Positions 47,682 through 57,150 of a stretch of DNA of 64,000 nucleotides are shown one piece after another. Source of the stretch: Paraburkholderia monticola. GTDB lineage: Bacteria; Pseudomonadota; Gammaproteobacteria; Burkholderiales; Burkholderiaceae. The notes beneath the pieces are model-generated. The model did no database searches. It was given only the letters and a program-made list of their open reading frames with translations, and was not told where the DNA came from. The stretch covers positions 62,001 to 126,000 of the forward strand of contig NZ_LRBG01000010.1 of the NCBI RefSeq assembly GCF_001580545.1, read 5' to 3'. The stretch's first letter is position 1, and each line of letters opens with the position of its first letter. The position numbers were made by a program, and so were the translations under genes.

Positions 47682-48467
47682 TCAGGCCGTGCCGAACACG
47701 TAATTCGTCATTGCGAGCGAGCGCTGATAAGTGCCGAGCGACTGGATCGCGAGCGAATAGTCGTCGTCGGCGGCGCCAAGCGCGGCGAACACCGGCAACA
47801 GATGCTCGTCGGTCGGGTGCATCAGCACCGCGTGCGGCGCCTGGCGACGATAGTCGAGCAGCGCATCGATATCGCGCGCGATGAGCTTGTCCTCGAACCA
47901 GTCGGTGAATTCCGTCACGCGCGGATCGGCGTCTTCCGGGCGCGCGGAGAAATCGGCGGCGCGCAGATTGTGTGTGATCTGGCCCGAGCCGATCACCATC
48001 ACGCCTTCGTCCTTCAGCGCGCGTAGCGCGCGGCCGACGTGGAAATGATGCGCGGCGTCCTTGTGCGGCTGGATCGACAGTTGCGCGATCGGCACGTCGG
48101 CCTGCGGGAACATCAGCAGCATCGGCACCCATGCGCCGTGGTCGAGTCCGTGCGGCTGCACGTCGGCGGCGATGCCACTCGCGCCGAGCAGCGCGGCGGC
48201 GCTGCGCGCGACGTCAGGCGCGCCAGGCGCCGGGTACTGGATCTCGTAGAGCTGGCGCGGAAAGCCGTAGAAATCGTGGATGGTTTCAGGCGCCGTCGCG
48301 ATGCTCGCGAGCGGCTGCGCGGTGCCCCAGTGCGCCGACAACATCAAGATGGCCTCGGGACGGGGTAATTGCGTGCTCAGCGCACCGAATTCGGCGGACG
48401 GCATCGACGGATCGATCGGCAGCGTGGGTGCGCCGTGGGACAGGAAAAGCGAAGGTAAGCGGTTCAT
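47682..48467 (-). CDS. Extradiol dioxygenase, DODA/YgiD type
   Basis: A 261-residue class III extradiol dioxygenase-like protein. Metal-binding His residues are seen in FLSHGAPTLP, LSAHWG and GLDHGAWVPM, in the order of 4,5-DOPA dioxygenases. GSGQITHNLR and LMHPTDEHLLPVF, near the C-terminus, complete the family pattern. Natural substrate in bacteria is uncertain. Monocistronic, minus strand. Confidence 0.9.
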   Translation of the reverse strand: MNRLPSLFLSHGAPTLPIDPSMPSAEFGALSTQLPRPEAILMLSAHWGTAQPLASIATAPETIHDFYGFPRQLYEIQYPAPGAPDVARSAAALLGASGIAADVQPHGLDHGAWVPMLLMFPQADVPIAQLSIQPHKDAAHHFHVGRALRALKDEGVMVIGSGQITHNLRAADFSARPEDADPRVTEFTDWFEDKLIARDIDALLDYRRQAPHAVLMHPTDEHLLPVFAALGAADDDYSLAIQSLGTYQRSLAMTNYVFGTA

Positions 48468-48584
48468 GACAGCAACGCGGCACGAGAAATTGGGTTGCTA
48501 CCAATATAGGTCCGCACGCCGGCTTGATAAATGGGTGCGGGCGGAATTGATTGTGTCGCGGTTATTGTTAATCAGCGGACGCGT

Positions 48585-49187
48585 TCAATCTTGCGCGTCG
48601 CGCAAGCCTTTCCACGCGGGCGACAGCGCGGGTCCCAGCGCAAACAGATCGAGCACGCGTGCGACCGTGTGGTCGACCATCTCGTCGATCGAAGTGGGCT
48701 GGTTGTAAAACGCGGGCAGCGGCGGGAAGATCACGCCGCCCATTTCGGTGACGGCCGTCATATTGCGCAGATGCGCGAGATTGAACGGCGTTTCGCGCAC
48801 CAGCAGCACGAGGCGGCGACGCTCCTTGAGCGTAACGTCGGCGGCGCGGGTGATCAGGTTGTCGGCAAAACCGTGCGCGATGCTCGCGAGCGTTTTCATC
48901 GAGCACGGCGCGATGACCATGCCGTCGGTCGCGAACGAGCCCGAGGCGATGCTCGCGCCGACGTCGCGCACCGAATGGACGACATCCGCGAGCGGATGCA
49001 CGTATTCCTTGCCCAACTGGAGTTCGTGCTGAATGTTGAGCCAACCTGCGCTCGAAATCAGCAGGTGGCTCTCGACGCCGCCGAGCCGGCGCAGCGTTTC
49101 GAGCAGCCGGACGCCGTAGATGGCGCCGGTGGCGCCGGTGATCGCGACGATCAGCCGGCGGGGCGCCGCGGAGCGGGTTTGCAGCAT
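48585..49187 (-). CDS. ubiX: Flavin prenyltransferase UbiX
   Basis: A 200-residue flavoprotein making prenylated FMN for the UbiD decarboxylase. Family segments are LIVAITGATGAIYGVRLLETLR, SGSFATDGMVIAPCSMKTLASIAHG and RRRLVLLVRETPFNLAHLRNM. The length is normal. No ubiD is in the window. It lies 40 bp after grxD on the minus strand and so probably belongs to the prmC-grxD-ubiX group, interrupted upstream by the group II intron. Confidence 0.95.
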   Translation of the reverse strand: MLQTRSAAPRRLIVAITGATGAIYGVRLLETLRRLGGVESHLLISSAGWLNIQHELQLGKEYVHPLADVVHSVRDVGASIASGSFATDGMVIAPCSMKTLASIAHGFADNLITRAADVTLKERRRLVLLVRETPFNLAHLRNMTAVTEMGGVIFPPLPAFYNQPTSIDEMVDHTVARVLDLFALGPALSPAWKGLRDAQD

Positions 49188-49227
49188 GGCTTGCGGCGCC
49201 TGATGAAGCGAACCAGGCGAAGATCGC

Positions 49228-49539
49228 TCAGGCTGCGGCGAACAGCTGCTGAAGCTCGCCCGATTCGTACATCTCCATCATGATGTCCGAGCCGCCGATG
49301 AATTCGCCGTTCACGTACAGCTGCGGAATGGTCGGCCAGTTCGAGAACACCTTGATGCCCTGGCGGATTTCGTCGTCTTCGAGCACGTTGACGGTTTTGA
49401 TCTCGCCGACGCCGCACGCCTTCAGGATCTGGATGGCGCGGCCGGAGAAACCGCACATCGGGAACTGGGCCGTGCCCTTCATGAAGAGAACGACGTTGTT
49501 GCCGTCGACGATTTGCTTGATGCGTTGTTGCGTATCCAT
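49228..49539 (-). CDS. grxD: Monothiol glutaredoxin GrxD, CGFS type
   Basis: A 103-residue glutaredoxin with the CGFS active site (C29) and the WPTIPQLYVNGEFIGGSDI glutathione-binding region. Such proteins hold and transfer 2Fe-2S clusters and pair with BolA-like proteins (one at 9006). The start ATG 49539 gives the standard N-terminus. The group II intron ends 31 bp upstream of the start codon, so translation depends on a transcript that passes through the intron or starts within it. Confidence 0.95.
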   Translation of the reverse strand: MDTQQRIKQIVDGNNVVLFMKGTAQFPMCGFSGRAIQILKACGVGEIKTVNVLEDDEIRQGIKVFSNWPTIPQLYVNGEFIGGSDIMMEMYESGELQQLFAAA

Positions 49540-49611
49540 GACTGACCTTGCGGTTCCGATAGAGGAAGGGGTAGGGTAGCCCCCCTTCCTCGCGGAAGAG
49601 GGGCCCCCTAA

Positions 49612-49645
49612 GAACTGTACGTGCGAGTTTCCCCGCATACAGCTC
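49612..49645 (-). ncRNA. Group II intron domain V
   Basis: A 34-nt hairpin reading GAGCTGTATGCGGGGAAACT then CGCACGTACAGTTC on the minus strand. The catalytic AGC triad, the GAAA tetraloop and the two-base bulge before GTACAG are all in the usual positions, so the ribozyme core looks intact. Confidence 0.9.
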
Positions 49646-49666
49646 AAGCCTACGGCAAATCCCTGC

Positions 49667-51367
49667 TTAACGCAGAGACGGTTTAGTTACTGCGATTTTA
49701 CCAGCGTGTACCAGTTGGTGGCATTGGGGGTGAAGCAGTACCCGATTAGACAGCGCGTCTGACCCGCCATGCATCCGATATTCCAGATGATGGTCGTGCC
49801 AACCCGTTTCGTCCGTTAGGGCACAGTTGCAGTGCGCACACAACCCGCTCTGCGATAGATACAGCGTGGCCCACTGCTTTCGATAACGCATCGAATTCAC
49901 CATGCGTTCCTGCCGCAGTTTCTCGCTGTATTGCTCCAACATTGGATCAAAGGGGTGGTAATCCCCTCGAATCTTCTTATGCCTTTTGATAACCGTACCG
50001 CTGATTTCGTACAGGTCAAAAAGCCCCTTACTGCCGTCTTCGCGAGTTATTGGAGCGGCGAACACCCAGTGTCGATCACCAATGGAGCAGAAGTATTTCT
50101 TCTTTATCCAACTGGTGCTCTTCTTAGGATGACGCCGCTTCGACCACCGCCAAAGCCTCTTGAAAATCAGATGCTCCATGCGGCTGTACGCTTGCTTGGC
50201 AACCACGGGACTGTGGTACTGCGCCCAGCCCCGTAGCATCGGATTGAGCAAACGAATCAGATCCGCCTGCTTCACCGTCTTGTTGCCACTGATCGTATCC
50301 GCCACCTTGCGATAGAACGTTTGCACGTTCTTTTTGCTCGGCTTGATGAGTAGCTTTCCCGAGTACTTCCGGAAGTTCCACCCAAGGAAATCAAAGCCTT
50401 GATCAATGTGAGTGATCCGCGTTTTCTCCTCCGACAGTTGCAGTCCTCGAGTTGCCAGGAATGCTTCCACCCAAGGCTTCACTTCGTTTTCCAGTATCTC
50501 TTTCGAGTCGCCGGTTATGACGAAGTCATCCGCGTATCGCACCACATTCACCTTCAGCTTCTTTGCTTTTGCGATCCCAAATTTCGCATCAAGATGCGCA
50601 ATCAGTTCACGTTCAAGCCCGTTCAGCGTCACGTTCGCCAGCGTAGGGGAGATGATCCCGCCCTGTGGCGTACCGGCCTCAGTCGCCTGTAACTGTCCTT
50701 TGTAAATCAGGCCAGCCTTCAACCATTTTCGGAGGATTGCCCTGTCCATCGGGACATGGTTCTCCAGCCAGTCATGATTGATGTAGTCGAAGCAGCCCTT
50801 GATGTCCGCCTCCAGTACCCAGCGGGCAGAACCGTGCTGAGACATGGCGACGAAAATCTGGGACATTGCATCAGCCGTCGAGCGACTTAACCTGAACCCA
50901 TAAGAGTTTGGGTCACTCATCGATTCCGACACCGGTTCCAAGGCTAGCAGATACAAAGCTTGCATCGCCCTGTCCCGCATGGTTGGGATGCCCAAAGGGC
51001 GCTCCTTCCCATTGGCCTTGGGGATAAAGATTCTCCGTAAAGGCAGAGGCTTGTATCCACGTCGCGTCAACCGGTTGACGGCCTGCCATCGACTTTCAGG
51101 TGAATTCCAAAGCTCGCGATCGACTCCCGCCGTTCGCGCACCCTGGTTTTGCGTAACACGTCGTACCGCGTGCAGCTTTGCGGACAACGTGCGGGTCAAC
51201 ATCCGTTGCAGGGCTTTCACCCTGCGCCAGTCGCGTTCCCGCGTCGCCTTCGCAATTCGAATCTGCATCCCTCTCACGTTCCGTTCAACGCGACGCCAAT
51301 CGATGGCGTGCCAGTTGTCCGGCGCGTGGGAAAGCGCAGATCGATCCTCGCGGATAGATACTTTCAT
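49667..51367 (-). CDS. Group II intron reverse transcriptase/maturase with HNH endonuclease
   Basis: A 566-residue intron-encoded protein with reverse transcriptase, maturase and endonuclease parts. The N-terminus with WRRVERNVRGMQIRIAKA is typical of chloroplast-like introns. RT motifs are FIPKANGKERPLGIPTMRDR, GTPQGGIISPTLANV and the catalytic VVRYADDFVI. Domain X is FLGWNFRKYSGKLLIKPSKK. The C-terminal HNH region has CAHCNCALTD, WHDHHLEYRMHGGSD and LLHPQCHQLVH. All catalytic residues are present, so it looks active. It is encoded in domain IV of the intron. Confidence 0.96.
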   Translation of the reverse strand: MKVSIREDRSALSHAPDNWHAIDWRRVERNVRGMQIRIAKATRERDWRRVKALQRMLTRTLSAKLHAVRRVTQNQGARTAGVDRELWNSPESRWQAVNRLTRRGYKPLPLRRIFIPKANGKERPLGIPTMRDRAMQALYLLALEPVSESMSDPNSYGFRLSRSTADAMSQIFVAMSQHGSARWVLEADIKGCFDYINHDWLENHVPMDRAILRKWLKAGLIYKGQLQATEAGTPQGGIISPTLANVTLNGLERELIAHLDAKFGIAKAKKLKVNVVRYADDFVITGDSKEILENEVKPWVEAFLATRGLQLSEEKTRITHIDQGFDFLGWNFRKYSGKLLIKPSKKNVQTFYRKVADTISGNKTVKQADLIRLLNPMLRGWAQYHSPVVAKQAYSRMEHLIFKRLWRWSKRRHPKKSTSWIKKKYFCSIGDRHWVFAAPITREDGSKGLFDLYEISGTVIKRHKKIRGDYHPFDPMLEQYSEKLRQERMVNSMRYRKQWATLYLSQSGLCAHCNCALTDETGWHDHHLEYRMHGGSDALSNRVLLHPQCHQLVHAGKIAVTKPSLR

Positions 51368-52459
51368 GCTGCTCTCCTGCTCGAAAAAAAAGTGAGACCC
51401 GAGCGAAGAACAGATCGCCCCTTGCGGGAGCTATCTGCTCCCGCAAGGGGGTTAAATACATACACTGACGGCTAGAGCAGCCGCCAACGATCACCAGTTT
51501 TTAGCGAAAGGTCCGTCAGCCGTCTTGCGACGGTAGACCAAACGGAAGTCTGCCCGCTTTCGCGTGGGGCAATGTCTCAGCCCCTATCCAAACCATTACA
51601 GTCTGGCGTTCGCTTTTTCCGTCCTCCCATACCCGCACAGTCAACAGCGTTCCTTGCGGTCCACCTGCCTGCAATGTTCCGCAGGCAACCATACGGGCTT
51701 ACCACGTTCCCGATCCGTCACACGACTGATTTAGGTCCTGCCTCTTCCCCGGCGGCACCGATGACGACGTAACCCGTCCTACCAGCGAGTTAACCGGCCG
51801 CACACCTTTTGGTTGTTGCCTGTCAGCAGCTTTGGCAACGCCATTTTTACGAGGTTTATCAGCAGTTCACATATGTTGACCGTGTCAGTCAGCCAGCTCC
51901 TCAACCCCTTTTGCTGCTAGGAGTATCCAAGTGATCGCCTCACGGAGATCACTTGTCCGAGAACATCCGGAGGCTACTTTGTCAGAAGAGCTTCACACCC
52001 CACCGTTACCAGTGACGCATGTCTTCGTAGGCTACTGCTAGTCGTATAACAGGTTCTCTGCCACAGCCGTACCAGTCGATAAGAACTATCCGACAGGCAG
52101 ACCGAGGTTGAACAATGACGGATCGAGCTTGTCGCTCGCATCGAAGTGAGTACCCCTTCCAAAAGAAGGGGCAATTAGTAGACGCCACTCCGCTTTGTCA
52201 GCGGTTTGGTGCCGCTGACGAGGCGGAATCCGAGGATAATCGGATTAATACATAGCATGCGGCGTAAAGGCCGATGCACTCACGCAGAAAAATTAAGGAC
52301 AAAAGTCCCCCAAACCCCCAGAGAAAAGTGGGTTTGATTGTCGATGCTCGTAACGTGAGCGAACGGTGCGTGTCGCACAATAGGCTGAAATGATAGCGGA
52401 TTTCGCTAAGGGCGGCCGCAGCCGCGTCGCGCCAAGGGTTTTAGCTGCGGCGAGGCCGT

Positions 52460-53347
52460 TTATGCCGAGGCGGCGCGCAGCACGCCTCCGCTGATCCGCT
52501 CGATGCCGGCCAGATCGCGCTCCGAGCGGACCTCGGCAAAACCCCGCGCGCTGAGCAATGCGCGCACGGCTTCGGCCTGGTCGTAGCCGTGCTCGATCCA
52601 CAGCACGCCATCGGCGGTGAGACGCTCGGGCGCGCCGGCGACGATCGCGCGGATCGCGCTGAGGCCGTCGGCTTCGTCGGTGAGCGCGCCGCGCGGCTCG
52701 AAGCGTAAATCGCCTTCGCACAGATGCGGGTCGCCGCTCGCGATATACGGCGGATTGCTGACGATCGCGTCGAAACGCAACGCGGCATCGAGCGAGCCGT
52801 ACCAATCGCTGGACAGGAACGCGATGGCGCCGCCCGGGCGCTTCGCGTCGAGCAGGCGCGCGCCGTTGTGCGTGGCGACCGCGAGCGCATCGGCCGAACG
52901 GTCGAGCGCCCAGACCTGCGCGTCGGGCCGCATCGACGCGATCGCCACCGCGATGGCGCCGGTTCCGGTGCCGAGATCGAGCACCAGCGGACGCGGCCGA
53001 GGTTCGATCGCCGCGAGCGCGGTCTCGACCAGCAGTTCGGTTTCGGGGCGCGGAATCAGCACGTGCGGCGTAACCTCGAACTCCAGCCCGAAAAACTCGC
53101 GCGCACCGACGAGCTGCGCAACCGGCTCGCCGGCGAGGCGCCGCGCTTCGAGCGCGCGATAACGCTCGACCCCTTCGCGCTCGAGCGGCTCCTCGCCGCG
53201 CGTGATCAGTTGCGTGCGTCGCCAGCCGAGCACGTGCGTGAGCAGAATCCGCGCTTCGAGCGCCGGCAACGGCGACGTGCGCAACAGCGCAGCGGCCGTG
53301 GCGGGCGAAGCGGAGGAGTCGAGCGGGGCTGGGGCGGCGTCGGTCAT
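52460..53347 (-). CDS. prmC: Release factor glutamine methyltransferase PrmC
   Basis: A 295-residue methyltransferase that modifies the GGQ glutamine of release factors. SAM motif LVLDLGTGTGAIAVAIA and the substrate motif NPPY (IVSNPPYIASGDPHL) are present, with PHVLIPRPETELLVE before. It lies 10 bp after prfA. The group II intron begins 81 bp after its stop. Confidence 0.95.
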   Translation of the reverse strand: MTDAAPAPLDSSASPATAAALLRTSPLPALEARILLTHVLGWRRTQLITRGEEPLEREGVERYRALEARRLAGEPVAQLVGAREFFGLEFEVTPHVLIPRPETELLVETALAAIEPRPRPLVLDLGTGTGAIAVAIASMRPDAQVWALDRSADALAVATHNGARLLDAKRPGGAIAFLSSDWYGSLDAALRFDAIVSNPPYIASGDPHLCEGDLRFEPRGALTDEADGLSAIRAIVAGAPERLTADGVLWIEHGYDQAEAVRALLSARGFAEVRSERDLAGIERISGGVLRAASA

Positions 53348-53357
53348 TGGCGGGGCG

Positions 53358-54440
53358 TTAGTCCGCGTCGCCGAGCGAGGCCAGCAGTTCGGCCTGATGT
53401 TCGCTGACGAGCGCCGCGATCAGTTCGTCGAGATCGCCGTCCATGATCGCGTCGAGGCGGTACAGCGTCAGGTTGATGCGGTGATCGGTGAGGCGTCCCT
53501 GCGGGAAGTTGTAGGTGCGAATCCGTTCCGAGCGGTCGCCCGAGCCGATCAGGTTCTTGCGCGTCGCCGCTTCCTTCGCCTGCTGCTCGTGCGCCTGCTT
53601 GTCCTTGATGCGGGCGGCGAGCACCTTCAGCGCGCGATCCTTGTTCTTGTGCTGCGAACGGTCGTCCTGACATTCGACGACGATGCCGGTCGGCAAGTGC
53701 GTGACGCGCACCGCCGAATCGGTCTTGTTGATGTGCTGGCCGCCCGCGCCGGACGCGCGAAACGTGTCGATCCGCAGATCGGCCGGATTGATCTCGACTT
53801 CGCCGATCTCGTCCGCTTCAGGCATCACCGCGACCGTGCACGCCGAGGTGTGAATGCGGCCCTGCGTTTCGGTAGCCGGCACGCGCTGCACACGGTGTCC
53901 GCCCGACTCGAACTTGAGCTTGGAATACGCGGCGTCGCCGGCGATTCGGACGATCACTTCGCGATAGCCGCCGAGATCCGATTCGCTCGCCGACATCATC
54001 TCGACCTGCCAGCGATTGCGCTCGGCATAGCGCAGATACATGCGCAGCAGATCCCCCGCGAACAGCGCGGATTCGTCGCCGCCGGTGCCCGCGCGGATTT
54101 CGAGGAAGATGTTGCGGTCGTCGTTCGGGTCCTTCGGCAGCAGCATTTTCTGCAACTCGACGCCGAGCGTGTCCATGCGATCGCGCGCCGCACGGATCTC
54201 CTCTTCGGCGAAATCACGCATCGACGCGTCGGCGAGCAGCTCCTGCGCGGTGGTCGCGTCGTTCTGCGCCTGACGCCACAGCCCGTATTGCTCGACGACC
54301 GGCCCCAGCTCCGCGTGCTCGCGCGTGAGCTTGCGATATTGGTCGAGGTTGGCGGTGATGTCCTCGCGGCTCAACAGGTCGTTCAGTTCGGCCAGCCGGG
54401 TGGTCAGCTGGTCGAGCTTGCGTTGCATGCTCGTTTTCAT
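53358..54440 (-). CDS. prfA: Peptide chain release factor 1
   Basis: RF1, 360 residues, reading UAA and UAG. The tripeptide anticodon region shows PAT in [12 protein letters not shown] and the catalytic motif is [12 protein letters not shown]. The start [12 protein letters not shown] is usual for the genus; ATG 54428 is an alternative. It lies between hemA and prmC in the classic hemA-prfA-prmC order. Confidence 0.96.
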   Translation of the reverse strand: MKTSMQRKLDQLTTRLAELNDLLSREDITANLDQYRKLTREHAELGPVVEQYGLWRQAQNDATTAQELLADASMRDFAEEEIRAARDRMDTLGVELQKMLLPKDPNDDRNIFLEIRAGTGGDESALFAGDLLRMYLRYAERNRWQVEMMSASESDLGGYREVIVRIAGDAAYSKLKFESGGHRVQRVPATETQGRIHTSACTVAVMPEADEIGEVEINPADLRIDTFRASGAGGQHINKTDSAVRVTHLPTGIVVECQDDRSQHKNKDRALKVLAARIKDKQAHEQQAKEAATRKNLIGSGDRSERIRTYNFPQGRLTDHRINLTLYRLDAIMDGDLDELIAALVSEHQAELLASLGDAD

Positions 54441-54560
54441 CGGGCGGGTAGCGGAGCGGACTCCGGAAAGGATGCGGCCAGGGGAACGGGTGAATGCCCG
54501 GGACTGAAGCACTTAGCGAGCCACGACGGTGGCGCGCGGGGTGCGGCGAGAACTGCGCCG

Positions 54561-55847
54561 CTAACGCTCGGAGGAGCCGGAGTGTTTGTAGAAGCCGCTC
54601 ATCAACGCGATCAGCTTGTCGCGGTTGTCGCTGTCGGCGCGATTCAGCGCGTGCGTGGGACCGTGGATCAGCTTGTTGGTGAGCGATTGCGACAGCGCTT
54701 CGAGCACCGCGGCCGGGTCGTCGCCGCGCGCGAGCATTTTTTGCGCGCGCTCGACTTCCACGCGGCGCAGTGCGTCAGCCTGCGTATGCATATGGCGGAT
54801 TACCGGCACGATGCTGCGCTGGTCGAGCCATTGCATGAAGGTCTGCACGCGCGTTTCGATGATCGCTTCGGCCTGCGCGACCGCGGCCTGGCGCGACGCA
54901 TTGCCTTCGCGGACGATCGCGCCGAGGTCGTCGACGGTATAAAGGAACACGTCTTCGAGCTGGCCGGCTTCGGGCTCGATGTCGCGCGGCACCGCGAGGT
55001 CGACCATGAAAATAGGGCGGTGGCGGCGTGCCTTCACCGCGCGTTCGACCGCGCCAAGCCCGATGATCGGCAACGTGGACGCGGTGCACGACACGATGAT
55101 GTCGAATTCATGCATCCGCGCGGGCAGCTCGGAGAGCGGAATGGCGCGGCCGTTGAAGCGCTCGGCGAGCCGCATGCCGCGCTCGGCGGTACGGTTCGCG
55201 ACGACGAGCTCACGCGGATGCTGGGCGGCGAAGTGCGTCGCGCACAGTTCGATCATTTCACCAGCACCGATGAATAGCACGCGCTGGTTCGAGATCTTGT
55301 CGAAAATGCGTTGCGCGAGGCGTACCGCGGCGGCGGCCATCGACACCGACTGCGCGCCGATTTCGGTCGTGCTGCGGACTTCCTTCGCGACGGCGAACGT
55401 GCGTTGAAACAGCTGGTTCAGATAAGTGCCGAGTGCACCGGCTTCGGACGCGGTGCGCACCGCATCTTTCATTTGTCCGACGATCTGCGTTTCACCGAGC
55501 ACCATCGAATCAAGCCCCGATGCGACGCGGAACGCATGCCGCACCGCTTCGGACTGCGGCAACGCGTAGACGTGCGGCGCGAGTTCGTCGATGGGCAGGT
55601 GGTGGTACCTGGACAGCCACTGGATCGCGGCTTCGCGCGCGGCGAGGTCGTCGGTCGCGCAGTAGAGCTCGGTACGGTTGCAGGTGGACAGAATGGCCGC
55701 TTCGGGCGCGTTGGGGGCCATGCGGCCCAGCCAGATGCCTTTGAACGTGTCCAATGCGGGCTTGATCTGTTCGAGCGGAAACGCCACGCGTTCGCGCAAG
55801 GCGACAGGCGCAGTGTGGTGGTTGATTCCGATCGTAAGGAGCTGCAT
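54561..55847 (-). CDS. hemA: Glutamyl-tRNA reductase
   Basis: First committed enzyme of C5 tetrapyrrole synthesis, 428 residues. Catalytic Cys is C56 in [10 protein letters not shown]; the NADPH-binding motif is [15 protein letters not shown], and the C-terminal dimerisation helix ends the protein. The family segment QILGQVK appears as [10 protein letters not shown]. It starts the hemA-prfA-prmC group on the minus strand. Confidence 0.96.
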   Translation of the reverse strand: MQLLTIGINHHTAPVALRERVAFPLEQIKPALDTFKGIWLGRMAPNAPEAAILSTCNRTELYCATDDLAAREAAIQWLSRYHHLPIDELAPHVYALPQSEAVRHAFRVASGLDSMVLGETQIVGQMKDAVRTASEAGALGTYLNQLFQRTFAVAKEVRSTTEIGAQSVSMAAAAVRLAQRIFDKISNQRVLFIGAGEMIELCATHFAAQHPRELVVANRTAERGMRLAERFNGRAIPLSELPARMHEFDIIVSCTASTLPIIGLGAVERAVKARRHRPIFMVDLAVPRDIEPEAGQLEDVFLYTVDDLGAIVREGNASRQAAVAQAEAIIETRVQTFMQWLDQRSIVPVIRHMHTQADALRRVEVERAQKMLARGDDPAAVLEALSQSLTNKLIHGPTHALNRADSDNRDKLIALMSGFYKHSGSSER

Positions 55848-55927
55848 TTGAGGGGAGCTATCGTTCAGGCCTATATTATAGCGTTTCCACGATTCTCACA
55901 TCCTGGCGGCCGTATACCCCGCATGCG

Positions 55928-56638
55928 TCAGCTCGCGCCTGTCAGGTTCTCCGGCGGAATCGGGTCGAGTTGATAACCGTAACCATAGACCGGCGTCAGC
56001 GCGTAGCCAAGCTCCGGGCGCAGTTGCAGCTTGCTGCGCACGCGCGAGACGTGGGTGTCGATGGTGCGTGACTTTACGTCGCGACGGCGCGACCACACGG
56101 TTTCGAGGATATGCGCGCGCGACACTGGCCGCGCCTGATTGTTGAACAGCAGCAGCGCGAGGCGGAATTCCTTCGGCGTCAGGATGACGGTCAGCTCGCG
56201 AAAGCTCACCGCGAAACTCGCCGCGTCGAATGTATAGCCGCCGATCACGTCGCGCCGCCGGTTGGGAGGGCGACGCACGCCCGCGCGACGCTGCAGCGCC
56301 TCGACGCGCGCGAGCATTTCGGGGCCACGCACAGGCTTGCTCAGGCAGTCGTCGGCGCCGGCGTGCAGCGCGGCGACGATCTGGCTCTCGCGCGGAGCCA
56401 CGATCAGCATCATGACGGGCAGCCCCGGCAAAATGGAGCGCGCGCGCGGGATCACGTCTTCGGCGCAATGGTCACCGGCCCAGCTCTCGGTGATGAGCAG
56501 GTCGAAAAATTCGTCGGTGGCGCACTGCAGGAAGGTGGTGCTGGTGGTGAAGTGCTGGCACACGTGACCGCCGGCGAAAATGAGCCGGTCGACCAGTTTG
56601 GCGTGTTGCACGTCCGGTTCGATAAGGGCGATGCGCAT
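55928..56638 (-). CDS. OmpR-type response regulator with atypical receiver
   Basis: A 236-residue protein with an N-terminal receiver (about 1-115) and a C-terminal winged helix (about 140-228, ILTPKEFRLALLLFNNQARPVSRAHILETVW, TIDTHVSRVRSKL). In the receiver, the phosphorylated Asp is replaced by Glu (E51 in FDLLITESW), while the acidic residues near the start (E7, D9) and the Lys in CLSKP remain. It may act without phosphorylation, perhaps in a constant active state. No histidine kinase gene is adjacent. Confidence 0.9.
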   Translation of the reverse strand: MRIALIEPDVQHAKLVDRLIFAGGHVCQHFTTSTTFLQCATDEFFDLLITESWAGDHCAEDVIPRARSILPGLPVMMLIVAPRESQIVAALHAGADDCLSKPVRGPEMLARVEALQRRAGVRRPPNRRRDVIGGYTFDAASFAVSFRELTVILTPKEFRLALLLFNNQARPVSRAHILETVWSRRRDVKSRTIDTHVSRVRSKLQLRPELGYALTPVYGYGYQLDPIPPENLTGAS

Positions 56639-56776
56639 GGCTCGGCGTCAGCCTGGCAACGGGCGGAGTACAGGCTTTTCGTCAGACCGACAACTTGCCT
56701 AAGCACACCCCGACCCCTAAACTCAACCGCTATGCGGAAAGCGCCGTGCTGAACTTCTATAGTTAAGGAGGCAAAA

Positions 56777-56866
56777 ATGCTAGCCTTGGCTGCTTATTCC
56801 GCCTATGAGACGAATCTGAAATTGATTTTGCCGTGTTTGAGCGCCCAGTCTGGAGCCCACGCCTGA
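56777..56866 (+). CDS. 29-residue ORF coupled to a membrane protein gene
   Basis: ATG 56777 lies five bases after a perfect AAGGAGG (56765-56771). The frame codes for 29 residues (MLALAAYSAYETNLKLILPC then LSAQSGAHA) and ends in TGATG, overlapping the start of the next gene by one base. The arrangement is that of a leader peptide or a small translated ORF coupled to the membrane protein. No family recognised. The alternative is that translation starts at GTG 56833 in another frame and this ORF is chance, but that start has no ribosome-binding site. Confidence 0.5.
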   Translation: MLALAAYSAYETNLKLILPCLSAQSGAHA

Positions 56867-57132
56867 TGGGTTGGCCAGGCATTCTCGTGCTCGGCGTCGT
56901 GATCGGCCTCGCGGGTTGGGGGTTGCATCCGCTGCGCGCGACGAGCCGCGCCCGCTGGTGGGTCGCGTTGTTGGCCGGCGTGCTTGGCGCGAGCGTCGCG
57001 CGCATGGCCGGCAATGTGACAGGTCTCTTCCATGACGGCGACATGCTCGAATGGCTGGTATGCACCGCCTTTGCGCTGATCGCCGTCGCCGTGACGGTCG
57101 GCCTTTTTTCGCGCCGATCAATCCGTCGATGA
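56866..57132 (+). CDS. Small membrane protein of unknown function
   Basis: An 88-residue hydrophobic protein with three predicted membrane helices (GWPGILVLGVVIGLAGWGLH, WWVALLAGVLGASVARMAG, EWLVCTAFALIAVAVTVGLFS) and a basic tail (RRSIRR). It resembles small membrane proteins of the GlsB/YeaQ size class, but I cannot place it. ATG 56866 overlaps the preceding stop; GTG 56833 would add 11 residues. Eighteen bases separate its stop from the peptidase gene, so co-transcription is likely. Confidence 0.65.
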   Translation: MGWPGILVLGVVIGLAGWGLHPLRATSRARWWVALLAGVLGASVARMAGNVTGLFHDGDMLEWLVCTAFALIAVAVTVGLFSRRSIRR

Positions 57133-57150
57133 ATCCTTGCAGGTAACTCC

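Larger units (their letters stand above)
49571..52378 (-). mobile_element. Group II intron, chloroplast-like class, complete
   Basis: The 5' end is set at GTGCGAC reading down from 52378 and the 3' end at CCCTAC at 49571, about 2.8 kb. About 1 kb of structured RNA (domains I-III and the start of IV) precedes the reverse transcriptase ORF. Domain V is at 49645-49612, and domain VI follows with a GCGA loop and an A seven bases from the end as branch-point candidate. The joined exons read CAGCCTATT then CCCTTCCTC. It lies between prmC and grxD, interrupting neither. A hairpin (CCCCTTGCGGGAGC with its complement) lies at 51418-51449 just before the ORF. Confidence 0.82.

Noticed and set aside
51583..51588. 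GATAGG on the minus strand as the intron's EBS1, pairing with CCTATT of the 5' exon
   Set aside because: The pairing is good but the site lies about 790 bases from the intron 5' end, further than expected; without folding I cannot support it.
52198..52380. Small ORF at the 5' end of the group II intron
   Set aside because: It lies in the intron's structured RNA, has no ribosome-binding site and no recognisable family.
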